From: Spirochaetia bacterium UBA5763
Lineage (GTDB): Bacteria > Spirochaetota > UBA4802 > UBA5550
Direction: 5' to 3'
NCBI GenBank assembly: GCA_002418835.1
Contig: DIEX01000018.1
Location: 1-59,010 of the forward strand
Length of the DNA stretch: 59,010 bases
A program made the position numbers and the translations under genes. Below, piece after piece: positions 7,363 to 17,109 of this stretch (its first letter is position 1; each line of letters opens with the position of its first letter). Below the pieces are notes generated by a model. It did not search any database, was not told where the DNA came from, and saw nothing but the letters and a program-made list of their open reading frames with translations.

Positions 7363-8598
7363 TTAATTCCGGATTACCATTGAGTTCGTTGTGTTAAATT
7401 TGTTTTTACTGATGTCGCTGACACTTTTAAGAAAACTTGAGAAACCTGAGCTTCTAAGAAGCATGAAGGGCTTCCGGTGGCGCTGGCTCATCTTCTTTAC
7501 CGATAAGCATGCGTTGTGGCTTATGCAGTCCAGGGGGCAGAAGATAGCATCGGCACGGTGCATTATTGCAGGAAGACGTGTGAGGTTCTCCTCTTTGCCG
7601 CCGTCGTGGTGGAGGAATTCACCGCCGTAAAGCTCAACCATCTCTCTGCACTTGCTTACAACCGAAGGTTTCCCCCCTACGTAGAGGATGCACTTACCGC
7701 ACAAGTCGATCCTTTTTTGTTCGTCCATCATGCATCCGCTGCATGTCCCTCTCTCACTCTGTAGAATAGATAATAGGGTACTCTCCATTGTATGGAGTTC
7801 TTCATCTTTAGCTGACATTTCATTTTCGAAAATAATTTTTTCTGTAAGGAGTTCCTCAATACGGATCTCTGAAGCTGATGCAGCAGCGGAAAGCCTTTCG
7901 GTTTTCTCAGATAATACAGTTAAAACAGCCCGGAGTTTACAGTTCTCTTCTTTAAGTATTTCATTTTCATTCCCGTTTTTAAGTTGTATAATTTCATTAC
8001 GGGCAATCTCCAGCTTTTTAGTGAGCTCATTGATTACACCGCTTTTCTCCTCCATGAATTTTATCTGGTTTTTTAATCTGGAAATTTCAGTTTTATGCTG
8101 TTCATTCGCTGTAGTAAGGAGGGCATTAGAATTTTTTATCTCTTCAAGCTCACGGATGCCTGCTCTGTTGCTGGCTCCGTTCAAATGAGACAGCATGTGT
8201 ACATCTCCGAACGCCCTGTCCAGGTTTCTCTGCGAAGCGGAGGGGTGAGTCATGAGCGCCCAGTAAGCCCCTGCAACATTACCCTTTTCAAGGAATTCAT
8301 CCCAGAGCTGCATCAGTTCAGTTTCACTCTCTGCATTGTTAAAAATATTAATGAAGTAGCTGTATTTTTTTTCAATGAAGCTGTGCATGTTTTTTGTGAG
8401 ATCGCTTTTTTCAGAGAGAGCGTTTACAGCAGCTCCATGTATTTCATAATCCCTGATATAATAAGGGAATGTTATGTTCGATTTCCGGAATACTTTTTTT
8501 GTCTCTTCCAGGGAAAGGCATGTCCCGGCCACTGAACAGTGATAGAGATTACTAATCTCCCAGATTTTTTTTCTTGGTGTTTTACGGAATTCATTCAT
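7363..8598 (-). CDS. DUF2325 protein with coiled coil; first gene of the iron-linked operon
   Basis: This 411-residue protein has a helical N-terminal half, a coiled coil (about 165-275), then a Cys-containing linker (CSGCM, CGKC) and a C-terminal DUF2325 domain. The domain shows ILYVGGKPSVVSKCREM, HHDGG, FCPLDCISH and KPFMLLRSSG. The role of DUF2325 is not established; the fold is thought to be Rossmann-like, and the clustered Cys could bind metal. ATG 8598 is chosen because GAGAGG lies about 8 nt upstream. It leads the seven-gene operon and lies just downstream of a TTAG-N6-CTAA box, so metal-responsive expression is likely. Confidence 0.8.
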   Translation of the reverse strand: MNEFRKTPRKKIWEISNLYHCSVAGTCLSLEETKKVFRKSNITFPYYIRDYEIHGAAVNALSEKSDLTKNMHSFIEKKYSYFINIFNNAESETELMQLWDEFLEKGNVAGAYWALMTHPSASQRNLDRAFGDVHMLSHLNGASNRAGIRELEEIKNSNALLTTANEQHKTEISRLKNQIKFMEEKSGVINELTKKLEIARNEIIQLKNGNENEILKEENCKLRAVLTVLSEKTERLSAAASASEIRIEELLTEKIIFENEMSAKDEELHTMESTLLSILQSERGTCSGCMMDEQKRIDLCGKCILYVGGKPSVVSKCREMVELYGGEFLHHDGGKEENLTRLPAIMHRADAIFCPLDCISHNACLSVKKMSQRHRKPFMLLRSSGFSSFLKSVSDISKNKFNTTNSMVIRN

Positions 8599-8712
8599 TT
8601 CATTTACCTCTCTGATAATTATTTCCGTGTTTTTATACATATAAAAAAGATGACTTTTATTATTGCAGCTGCCGTAATTACAGATTTTGCTATAATATTT
8701 TACATTGCTAAT

Positions 8713-8734
8713 AAAGTTAGTTATGCCTAACTTT
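8713..8734 (-). promoter_or_regulatory. Putative metal-regulator box 1 (TTAG-N6-CTAA) before the DUF2325 operon
   Basis: The arms AAAGTTAG and CTAACTTT are perfect inverted repeats around a 6-bp centre; on the minus strand the core is TTAGGCATAACTAA. A minus-strand TTGACA lies at 8752-8747, so the box covers the spacer/-10 region, as expected for a repressor site. The same core precedes feoA (21,315-21,328) and the HD-GYP gene (22,091-22,104). The regulator family (DtxR/MntR/Fur type) cannot be decided from the sequence. Confidence 0.65.
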
Positions 8735-8869
8735 GCGGCTGGATTTTGTCAATTTTTTTTCCGCTTTTTTATAGAAATTAATAAAATATAATGGTTTCGT
8801 TGTTTATCTCCCATGAGGTTGGAATTTTTCCGGAATTTTGTAACTTATGTATGTAAGAGGTTGGAAAAA

Positions 8870-9679
8870 ATGAGTTATGCAACAATACTGTTTGAAAAAA
8901 GAGAACATACAGGAATAATCAGGCTGAACAGGCCTGAAAGGATGAACGCTGTTTCTGAAGAAATGTACGGTGAACTCATAGATATACTTGAAAAACTGGA
9001 GTCAGATGATTCCCTCAGGGTACTGCTCCTTACAGGTTCAGTGCGGGTGAAAGATGGCGTGAGTAAACAGACTTTCTGCGCCGGTGCTGATCTTAAAAAG
9101 CATGCGTCTGGAGATAGAAACATTGAGCAGAAGCGTGATTATATATATCTTGCACACAAAGCTAATCTTAAATTATACTCTTTTCATAAACCTGTTATAG
9201 CTGTTTTAAATGGAGCCGCAAGGGGCGCGGGCTCTGAGATGGCCCTGGACTGCGATTTTATTTTTATGGCTGATGATGCAACTATCGGTTTTCCGGAGAT
9301 CGGTCTCGGCACATTTGTCGGAGGAGGAGTGACAAAACTTCTCCCTGAACGCATAGGTATCAAAAAAGCAAGGGAACTTATATATACAGGGAGAGTCCTT
9401 ACCGGGGCGGAGGCAGTTGAATACGGTCTGGCGGATAGATCTTTCCCTGCTGATGAACTCCTGACTCGCTCGCTGGAGTTTGCTGAGCTTATATCATCCC
9501 GGGCTCCGGTATCTGTATCTCTGACTAAAAAAATTTTTCAGCTCTCTCCTCTCGAAGATATACATACTGTTCTTGAAATGGAGGCTGAGGCAATACTCCG
9601 GTGCATGGATACAGAGGACTGGAAGGAGGGGATTGACGCCTTCAACGAAAAGAGAAAACCGTTTTACAGGGGGAGATAG
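8870..9679 (+). CDS. Enoyl-CoA hydratase/isomerase family protein (both catalytic Glu present)
   Basis: This 269-residue crotonase has oxyanion-hole segments (CAGADLKKH, GAARGAGSEMALDCD) and the two acids of classical enoyl-CoA hydratases at Glu123 (GSE) and Glu143 (FPEIGLG). It should hydrate an enoyl-CoA in acyl-CoA degradation; the substrate is unknown. ATG 8870 is chosen over 8813 because GAGG lies about 8 nt upstream and the family begins near here. The ligase gene starts immediately after its stop, so the two are coupled. A dedicated acid-degradation route with the ligase and second crotonase is inferred. Confidence 0.9.
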   Translation: MSYATILFEKREHTGIIRLNRPERMNAVSEEMYGELIDILEKLESDDSLRVLLLTGSVRVKDGVSKQTFCAGADLKKHASGDRNIEQKRDYIYLAHKANLKLYSFHKPVIAVLNGAARGAGSEMALDCDFIFMADDATIGFPEIGLGTFVGGGVTKLLPERIGIKKARELIYTGRVLTGAEAVEYGLADRSFPADELLTRSLEFAELISSRAPVSVSLTKKIFQLSPLEDIHTVLEMEAEAILRCMDTEDWKEGIDAFNEKRKPFYRGR

Positions 9680-11842
9680 ATGGTGAGCAGAAGCCTTCAT
9701 GAAATTTTTTACGCGGAATCTGTTGCCGTAGTGGGAGCCTCTGCGAATGAAACCAAGAGAGGATACAGGGCAGTTGCAACACTGCTGCGTGACAGATACG
9801 AAGGTAAAATTTATCCGGTTAATCCTAAATTGAATTCAGTTCTGGGGATTAAATGCTATCACGATATACTTGAGATTCAAGATGACATAGATATTGCGCT
9901 TATTACAACACCCGGTGAATCTGTGGCTGATATACTTGAAAAGTGCGGTAAAAAGAATGTTAAGGGAGCGGTTATCATCTCCGGCGGTTTCGGGGAGCTT
10001 GGAACTAAAGGGAGGCAAAAGGAGAGGGAGATCGCAGCAATAGCTGCTGAATATAATATCAGGATTATCGGCCCGAACACTTCAGGTATGATAAGCCTGT
10101 ATAACAGGCTGAATCTTGCAGGCATACCTGATGTGCCTAAAGGAAACATTGCACTTCTGTCACAAAGCGGAAATGTGGCGCTGCATATAATCACTGAGTC
10201 AGGCCTCAGAAGCGAGATGGGATTTTCGTATTATGTTGGCGTTGGAAACGAGGCAGATATCCGGTTTCATGAGTACCTTAAATATTTTGAGGAGGACCCG
10301 CACACAAAAGCCATTGTAATGTATGTCGAGGGTATGAGGGACGGAAGGAGTTTTCTTCAGCAGGCATACCAGACAACAAGGAAAAAACCTATTGTACTTC
10401 TTAAAAGCGGACGCAGCGCCACAGGTATGAGGTCAGCCGGGTCACATACAGGTTCCCTCGCAGGTATTTCCGAGGTATCAAGAACTGCTTTCAGACGTGC
10501 CGGAATTATAACAATTGATAACCTTGATGAACTCTACCCTGTGACAGAAACACTGGCCTCGCTCCCCCCGCTGGACAAAAACCGCGTAGCAATTCTTGCT
10601 GACGGAGGGGGGCACGCCACAGTTGCTGCTGACATGCTCAGCGATTATGGTGTTGATATTCCGCAGCTAAATGAAAAGACTCAGCAGAGACTGTCGGAGA
10701 TTCTTCCCCCTAACGCGTCTCTGAAAAATCCCGTTGATGTGGCAGGGGGGACAGATGAAAACCCCTCCATCTTCGCTGATTGTGCGAAAGTAATTCTTAA
10801 TGACCCATCCATAGACGGCCTTCTCATCGTGGGGCTTTTCGGGGGATATTCGATCCGCTTCGCGGATAAACTGAGATTTATGGAGGAGGACGCCGCTCAC
10901 CAGATGGGTAAGCTTGTAAAAAAAATAGAGAAACCTATAATTCTACAGAGCCTCTACACTCTGAAAAATACACATGCACTTGAACTTCTGAGATACTACG
11001 GGATACCGGTATATGAATCTTTAGGGATAGCGTGTAAGTGTGTATCATCTCTCTCCCAGTACGGCAGATACCTGCACCATACGCAAAGACGTCCGGTACA
11101 CTTTGTCCTCAACTGGGGGCAGAAGTCAAAAAGTGAATGCATCGAAATCATAAAAAAAGCAAGGAGTGAGGGGAGAGGGGCTCTCCTTGAAACTGAGGCT
11201 AAACAGATAATAGCGCTTCATAAGGCTCCTGTAGTAGAGGAAAAAATTGCCACTGACGCTGAACAGGCGGTAAAGCTCGCGAAGAAGATCGGGGGCAAGG
11301 TTGTACTTAAAATTGTATCGCAGGATATACTTCATAAGAGTGATGCCGGCGGGGTCAAAGTAAATCTTGAAACTGAAGATGAAGTGCGTGCTGCTTTTGA
11401 TAAAATTATTTCTAATGTAAAAGAGTATAAGCCTGAGGCGGATATAAAGGGATGTCTCGTGTCACCAATGGCAGACAAGGGTGTTGAGATTATCATCGGT
11501 ACAAAGATTGATGATCAGTTCGGCCCTGTGATAATGGTGGGGCTTGGAGGGATACTGGTTGAGGTGCTTAAGGATGTTGCTTTCCGCGTGCTCCCCATTA
11601 CCCGGACATCTGCTAAAGGTATGCTCTCTGACATTAAGTCAGCTCCCATACTTGACGGAGTAAGAGGTGAGCCTCCGGTAGATAAGAATGCCATAGTTAA
11701 TCTTCTGCTGACTGTCTCAGAGATTATTGAAGCTTATCCCGATATCCAGGAGATGGACCTGAACCCGGTTATAGCAAGGAATGACGGCCTTTCAATAGTT
11801 GACGCCCGGATTATCCTTAAGAAGGAGCAGATTGATGAGTAA
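9680..11842 (+). CDS. ADP-forming acyl-CoA ligase (fused alpha-beta, AcdAB-like)
   Basis: This 720-residue protein carries an N-terminal CoA-binding Rossmann domain (VAVVGASANETKRGYRA), a succinyl-CoA-ligase-like domain with the phospho-His at 256 (AGSHTGSLAG), and a C-terminal ATP-grasp domain (VVLKIVSQDILHKSDAGGV, EMDLNPVI). It should interconvert acyl-CoA + ADP + Pi and acid + CoA + ATP, either saving energy at the end of an oxidation or activating an acid. Start and stop are tightly coupled to crotonase genes on both sides. The acyl group is unknown. The length fits the fused form. Confidence 0.92.
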   Translation: MVSRSLHEIFYAESVAVVGASANETKRGYRAVATLLRDRYEGKIYPVNPKLNSVLGIKCYHDILEIQDDIDIALITTPGESVADILEKCGKKNVKGAVIISGGFGELGTKGRQKEREIAAIAAEYNIRIIGPNTSGMISLYNRLNLAGIPDVPKGNIALLSQSGNVALHIITESGLRSEMGFSYYVGVGNEADIRFHEYLKYFEEDPHTKAIVMYVEGMRDGRSFLQQAYQTTRKKPIVLLKSGRSATGMRSAGSHTGSLAGISEVSRTAFRRAGIITIDNLDELYPVTETLASLPPLDKNRVAILADGGGHATVAADMLSDYGVDIPQLNEKTQQRLSEILPPNASLKNPVDVAGGTDENPSIFADCAKVILNDPSIDGLLIVGLFGGYSIRFADKLRFMEEDAAHQMGKLVKKIEKPIILQSLYTLKNTHALELLRYYGIPVYESLGIACKCVSSLSQYGRYLHHTQRRPVHFVLNWGQKSKSECIEIIKKARSEGRGALLETEAKQIIALHKAPVVEEKIATDAEQAVKLAKKIGGKVVLKIVSQDILHKSDAGGVKVNLETEDEVRAAFDKIISNVKEYKPEADIKGCLVSPMADKGVEIIIGTKIDDQFGPVIMVGLGGILVEVLKDVAFRVLPITRTSAKGMLSDIKSAPILDGVRGEPPVDKNAIVNLLLTVSEIIEAYPDIQEMDLNPVIARNDGLSIVDARIILKKEQIDE

Positions 11843-12623
11843 TTGTATAAGAGTAGAATACAAAGGAGATATTGGTGTACTTGTGATGACCAGGCCGGAG
11901 AAACTCAATCCTCTTGACCTTGAAGCAGGGATAGAGATCCGCGGCGCTCTTGATGAGATTGAACTGAAAGGGGTGAGGGCTCTCGTAATCACCGGGACAG
12001 GTAGAGGGTTCAGCTCCGGCGGTAACATCAAGGGGATGCTCAATTCTGTGGAGAGTGGTGAACCGGAGAAGTATATGGATGATCTCACCAGAGAGTTGTA
12101 TGCCATAGGGCTTAAACTCCGTAAGCTCCCCTTCCCTGCAATTGCCGCTGTTAATGGCCACGCGGCGGGCGCCGGGATGAACCTTGCTCTCTGCTGTGAT
12201 TATATTATCGCTGCGGAAAAAGCGACATTCGCGCAGAGCTTTTCAAAGATTGCGCTTATCCCCGGATTCGGAGGTACACATCTTCTGGTGAATCAGCTCC
12301 CCTGGCAGAAGGCCTGTGAAATTGCTTTTACAGGAGATCCCCTGACCTCCATGGAGCTGATGAACCTCGGTTTTATCAATAAAGTTGTTGCTGAAGAGGA
12401 TCTTATAAAAGAGGCCATGGCTGTTGCAGAGAAGTTCGCAAAGGGCCCCACGCTTACTTTTGCAAGAACAAAGGAGCTTTTTCTTAAAGGGATCGGATCA
12501 TCATTTGAAGAGCACCTTGAGTACGAGAGAGATGTACAGGTGAAATCCGCAGGCACAGAGGATTATGCTGAAGGTGTCCGAGCGCTTAACAGCCGGAGGG
12601 TACCGGAATTTAAAGGGCGCTGA
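11835..12623 (+). CDS. Crotonase-family protein lacking the hydratase glutamates
   Basis: This 262-residue crotonase has oxyanion-hole segments SSGGNIKGM and AAGAGMNLALCCD. The first catalytic Glu is replaced by Asn116, and no acid occupies the second position near 136 (TFAQSFSKIALIPGFGG). This resembles the PaaG-like isomerase subgroup, but the Asp usual after IP in PaaG is Gly here. An isomerase or other crotonase reaction is more likely than hydration. ATG 11835 overlaps the ligase stop by 8 nt and has AAGGAG about 8 nt upstream; a start at 11,799 would extend far into the ligase gene. Confidence 0.85.
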   Translation: MSNCIRVEYKGDIGVLVMTRPEKLNPLDLEAGIEIRGALDEIELKGVRALVITGTGRGFSSGGNIKGMLNSVESGEPEKYMDDLTRELYAIGLKLRKLPFPAIAAVNGHAAGAGMNLALCCDYIIAAEKATFAQSFSKIALIPGFGGTHLLVNQLPWQKACEIAFTGDPLTSMELMNLGFINKVVAEEDLIKEAMAVAEKFAKGPTLTFARTKELFLKGIGSSFEEHLEYERDVQVKSAGTEDYAEGVRALNSRRVPEFKGR

Positions 12624-12761
12624 GAATAATGAGATTGAGTTAAGAGTTTTTGATAAAAAAAAGGTGCTTCTGAATTTTTTAATAAATCTTTATTGATATG
12701 ATCTTCATATACTTTTCTATAAGTTTAGCGGAACGAAAGATATAGATGGAGTTCATTTATT

Positions 12762-15700
12762 ATGATGCCAGCAGATATAGAAAAAATCTTATCAGCCTAT
12801 GAAGAACTGCCGGAGATAAGAAAGCTTATTTTACTTATATTTTCTGTCCTATACCGCGAAGCTACACAGAAGAGTGTGCTCGATTGTCTTAGCAGTGCAG
12901 ATTTCCGTTCACTCGGGAAAGAAACTGTTCACGGAAAGAATTTTAGAGAACACCTTAACAGCCTGGCTGACAAGTCGCTGCTCCTGCTTGAAAACGGCAA
13001 GAGCTATATATGTAACCCTCTTATTTCTGAAATAATAATAAGAAAATCCCTTCATGATGATGAACTGAAGGTTATCTTTAAAACTGTTGAAGAATTCACA
13101 ACAAAGGCAGCATCTGTAAATTATGGTTTTTCTCACGATGTGATGTTCCGTCTTGCCCGCATTGCGCTTTACAGGGGGGATGGCAATCTCTATGCATCCA
13201 TAGAAAAAATCCACAACAGTTTCAGGTACAGGATAAGGTATGAATACCCCCCTGTTCATGAAGTGCTCTCTGTTATGCTTAAACCCTTTGATCCTGTATT
13301 TATTAAAAGTTTTCATTTCACAGATAATCATTATGAACTGCTCTTCAGCAGTTTTATAATGGATTCATTTTTTAATTCTGAGGTGAATTCTGATATTATA
13401 GAATTTCTTGTTAAGGACTGCATGTCAGAAAAACCTGAGTCCGGGCCTGCGTTGATTGACTTCCTTTGCCAGCACCTCCTTCTTCAGGGACGTTTTTCAG
13501 AGGTAGAGGAAATAGAAAGACTTCGCCCGGATATGGTTTCTGAATTCAGCGATTCAATAAAGGGTATACGGAGTTTTTTTAAAGGGGAGATGGATGCAGC
13601 TCTTGTCTCCTTTGATTCTGCTATCGCTTCAGCAAAAAAGAGAGAAAAGAAACGGAATTATATATTTTCATCATATGTGAGCATCCTGTATTATTTCATT
13701 CTTCTGAATAACGGGGAGGAGGATCATTATAAAAAAGCTTTAGATTATTCCAGAAAAATTGCTTCTGATGCGAAGCACCCCTTTTATCTTCCTTTTTTTC
13801 ATCTTCATACTCTAACTTTATTTATCTCCGGGGCAGAGAGTTACACTATACCTGTTTCTTCGCGCCTGAATATTTTAAATTACTGGAATGTAATGATGTA
13901 TGCGTTTTTGTTGCTATGGATGAAACCGGAAAATGCGGCGGGCTCTCTCCCGGCTTTAAAAAAGATGCTCAAACTGTCCGAAAAAATGAAATATAAATGG
14001 ATAGAGATGCAGATGCATGACTTAATCTGGAATATTGAAAAAAACGAAACCAGCCATTCCAGTGCACTGAAGCTGAAGAAAGAGTTAAACAGTGTTTTTC
14101 TGACTGAGCTTATCCGGAGAAAGGAGAACTGGGAGATTGCGTTAAACGCGCTGAGCGCTCTTACTCCTAAACAGAAAAGCGAACTCCCTGCCGGAGAAAA
14201 AAGCAAAAGACTTGCATGGCTTCTTGATTTCGATAAAAGCCTCACAGTCTGCCGTCATATTCAGCCTGTTGAACAGAGCTTTAATGATAAAAAAGGTTGG
14301 AGCAATGGAAGGAATGTTGCGCTTAAAAGGCTTAAAAATGACTGGGCTAAAATTGATTATCTCACTGAACAGGACCGCAGGGTTATACCCCACATTGATG
14401 TATACACATACGGCTACTACGGCGAAACAGAATATGTGATAAACAGTTCAGCACTGGTTGAACTGGCAGGGCATCCCCTTCTTTTTGATCAGCACACTGA
14501 GGTGCCGATTGAAATTGTCAATGCAGAACCTGAATTGCGCGTAAGTGAAGCAGGTATTAAAAAACTGAAAATTTCGTTTTACCCCGAGAATGTTGATGAA
14601 AATGAAAAATTTAAACTCATTGCTGAAACCCCTTTAAGGTTCAGGGTGTACAGGCTGACTACCCAGCATAAAAAGATGGTGAAGATTCTCGGCACATCGG
14701 GGCTTGAGGTTCCTGAAGAACATAAAGAAAAGGTTCTCAGTGTCATTACATCCCTATCCGGATCAATCAGCATTCAGTCAGATATTGCAGGAGAGGGCTC
14801 CCATGCTGAATTTGTTGAACCGGACACCAGGCCCTATATTCTGATAATGCCATTCGGGGAGGGGCTTAAGTTTGCAGCCTACTGCCGGCCATTTGCAGGG
14901 GAGGGCCCCTATTATAAACCTGGAAAAGGCGGAAAAAATGTAATCACCGATCTTTCGGGGAGAAAGGTACGTACTACCCGCGATCTCACCCGTGAGGAGG
15001 GAGAGGTATCTGAAATGCTGAATCTCTGCCCGGTGATGCAGTCACGCATAAACGGCGAGGAGTATGAATGGATTTTTGATGACACAGAAACTTGTCTTCA
15101 GGCTCTGGTTGAACTTCAGGACGCCGGAGAGAGGGTTGTGATAGAATGGCCTGAAGGGGAGAGGTTTAGAGTGAGGAGCCATGCCGGAATAAACGGTTTC
15201 CATATGAATATCAGAAAAGATAATGACTGGTTTTCACTCTCCGGTGAGCTTGATCTGGAAAACGGAGAAATAATGGAGATGCGGAAGCTCCTTGATCTTC
15301 TTGACCAGACTCCAGGGCGCTTTATTAAAATGAGCGACGGATCTTTTGTTGCCCTGACTGAAAAGTTCCGCAAACAGCTTGATGAACTGAAATCATATTC
15401 TGAAGCATCAAAATCCGGGCTACGGTTTTCTCCCCTTGTTGCGCCCCTGATAGATGAGATGGCCTCCCTTGCTGCGGGCCTTAAAGCTGACAAAGAGTGG
15501 ACGGAACATCTTGAAAGGCTGAAAGAACTGAAAAATTTTAAGCCGGAGCTCCCTGTGACACTACAGGCTGAGCTGAGGGATTATCAGATGCAGGGTTTTG
15601 AGTGGCTCGCAAGGCTATCACACTGGGGTGTGGGAGCATGCCTTGCTGATGACATGGGCCTTGGCAAAACAGTACAGGCCCTTGCTGTAATGCTGACCCG

Positions 15701-16952
15701 CGCTTCACAGGGGCCTTCGCTTGTTGTGGCCCCTGCGTCTGTGTGCATCAACTGGTTTTCCTAAACAGCCAGGTTCGCGCCAACGCTGAATGTTTTCCAG
15801 TACGCGGGTAAAGAGCGGGATTCGATATTAAACAGTCTTGGCGCATTTGACCTTCTTATATGCAGTTACGGGATGATCCAGCAGGAGGGAGTTGCCGAAG
15901 CGTTAAAGAATATTAAGTGGCAGACTGTTGTTCTTGATGAAGCCCAGGCTGTGAAGAATATGTCAACAAAGCGCTCGCAGGCTGTGATGAGCCTTCAGGC
16001 CGGGTTCCGGATGATTACAACAGGCACACCCATTGAAAACCACTTGGGTGAGCTCTGGAACCTCTTCAGATTTCTTAATCCCGGTTTACTCGGCTCTCTC
16101 GAGAGTTTTAATACAAGGTTCGCAGTATCCATTGAAAAAAACAGCGACAGAGCTGCAAAACAGAGATTAAAGAAGATGATCTCCCCCTTCCTCCTCCGCA
16201 GGATGAAGAGAGATGTTCTTGAGGAGCTTCCTGAAAAAACTGAAATTACGCTCCATGTTGAGCTGAGCGGAAAGGAGAAGGCTTTTTACGAGGCACTTCG
16301 CCTTAATGCCATTGAAAAGATCAGCGGAGAGAAGGGGCTTAACACCGGGCAGAAACATCTTCTGATCCTTGCTGAGATTATGAAGCTCCGCAGGGCCTGC
16401 TGCAATACCCGGCTTGTTGATAAGGGGATTGACCTCCCCAGTTCCAAACTCGCAGCTTTTGCAGAGATAGTTGATGAACTTATTGAAAACAGACACCGGG
16501 CCCTGGTGTTCAGCCAGTTCGTTGATCACCTCTCAATACTTAAAGCGCATCTGCAGGATAAAAAGATCTCTTATCAGTATCTGGACGGCAGCACTCCTAT
16601 GAAAGCGCGTAAAGCTGCTATGGATGCTTTTCAGGCCGGTGATGGGGAGATCTTTCTCATAAGCCTGAAGGCAGGGGGATTCGGACTTAACCTCACAGCA
16701 GCAGATTACGTGATCCATATGGACCCCTGGTGGAACCCCGCTGTTGAAGACCAGGCATCAGACAGGGCTCACAGGATAGGGCAGCAGAGGCCGGTAACTG
16801 TTTACAGGCTTGTGGCAAAAGAGACGATTGAAGAGAAGATTGTGGATCTGCATAAGCATAAAAGGGACCTGGCGAATAGCCTCCTTGAGGACTCTGACAT
16901 GAGCGGAAAGATCTCCGCTGAGGAACTCATGGCGCTTATAAGTGGTAAATAA
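12762..16952 (+). pseudogene. SNF2-family helicase gene interrupted by one in-frame TAA
   Basis: A single reading frame of 1,397 codons encodes an N-terminal helical region, a SNF2-associated domain (about 540-800) and a complete SNF2/RapA-type ATPase. Motif I is DDMGLGKT (about 965), motif II DEAQ (about 1,058), then VFSQFVDHL, LISLKAGGFGLNLT and QASDRAHRIGQ. The frame is broken only by TAA at 15,762-15,764, between WFS and TARFAPTLNVF, where relatives usually have Glu or Gln. No frameshift is needed. Translation would end after motif I, giving 1,000 residues without helicase activity; an ATG at 15,873 could at most yield a useless fragment. A recent nonsense mutation or a base-call error are the main explanations. 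Confidence 0.85.
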
Positions 16953-17013
16953 CCTGCGGTATTCACTTTATTAATTTCATCTTTAGCAGTAATTACTCTC
17001 TGCGATTTCATGG

Positions 17014-17071
17014 ACTTTATGGAATTAAAGTAAATTATGCTTGCATTTATTTTACTTTAATTCCATAAAGT
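17014..17071. promoter_or_regulatory. Nested inverted-repeat operator upstream of fic
   Basis: The 21-bp segment 17,014-17,034 is perfectly complementary to 17,051-17,071, with 16 bp between them. Each arm is itself a dyad of the form ACTTTA-N6-TAAAGT. It ends 38 bp before the fic start, in an AT-rich promoter-like stretch. Two dimer-binding sites in mirror arrangement are the simplest reading. The winged-helix-like C-terminus of the Fic protein makes autoregulation possible. In RNA it could form a very stable hairpin. Confidence 0.7.
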
Positions 17072-17109
17072 AAAATACTAATAATTATATTATATTTTAT
17101 GGAACATTG

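Noticed and set aside
12693..12723. Promoter TTGATA...TATAAG before the SNF2 gene
   Set aside because: The 19-bp spacer and imperfect boxes make it too weak to list.
15765..15872. Frameshift in the SNF2 helicase gene
   Set aside because: Both halves are in the same frame; the only lesion is the TAA at 15,762-15,764.
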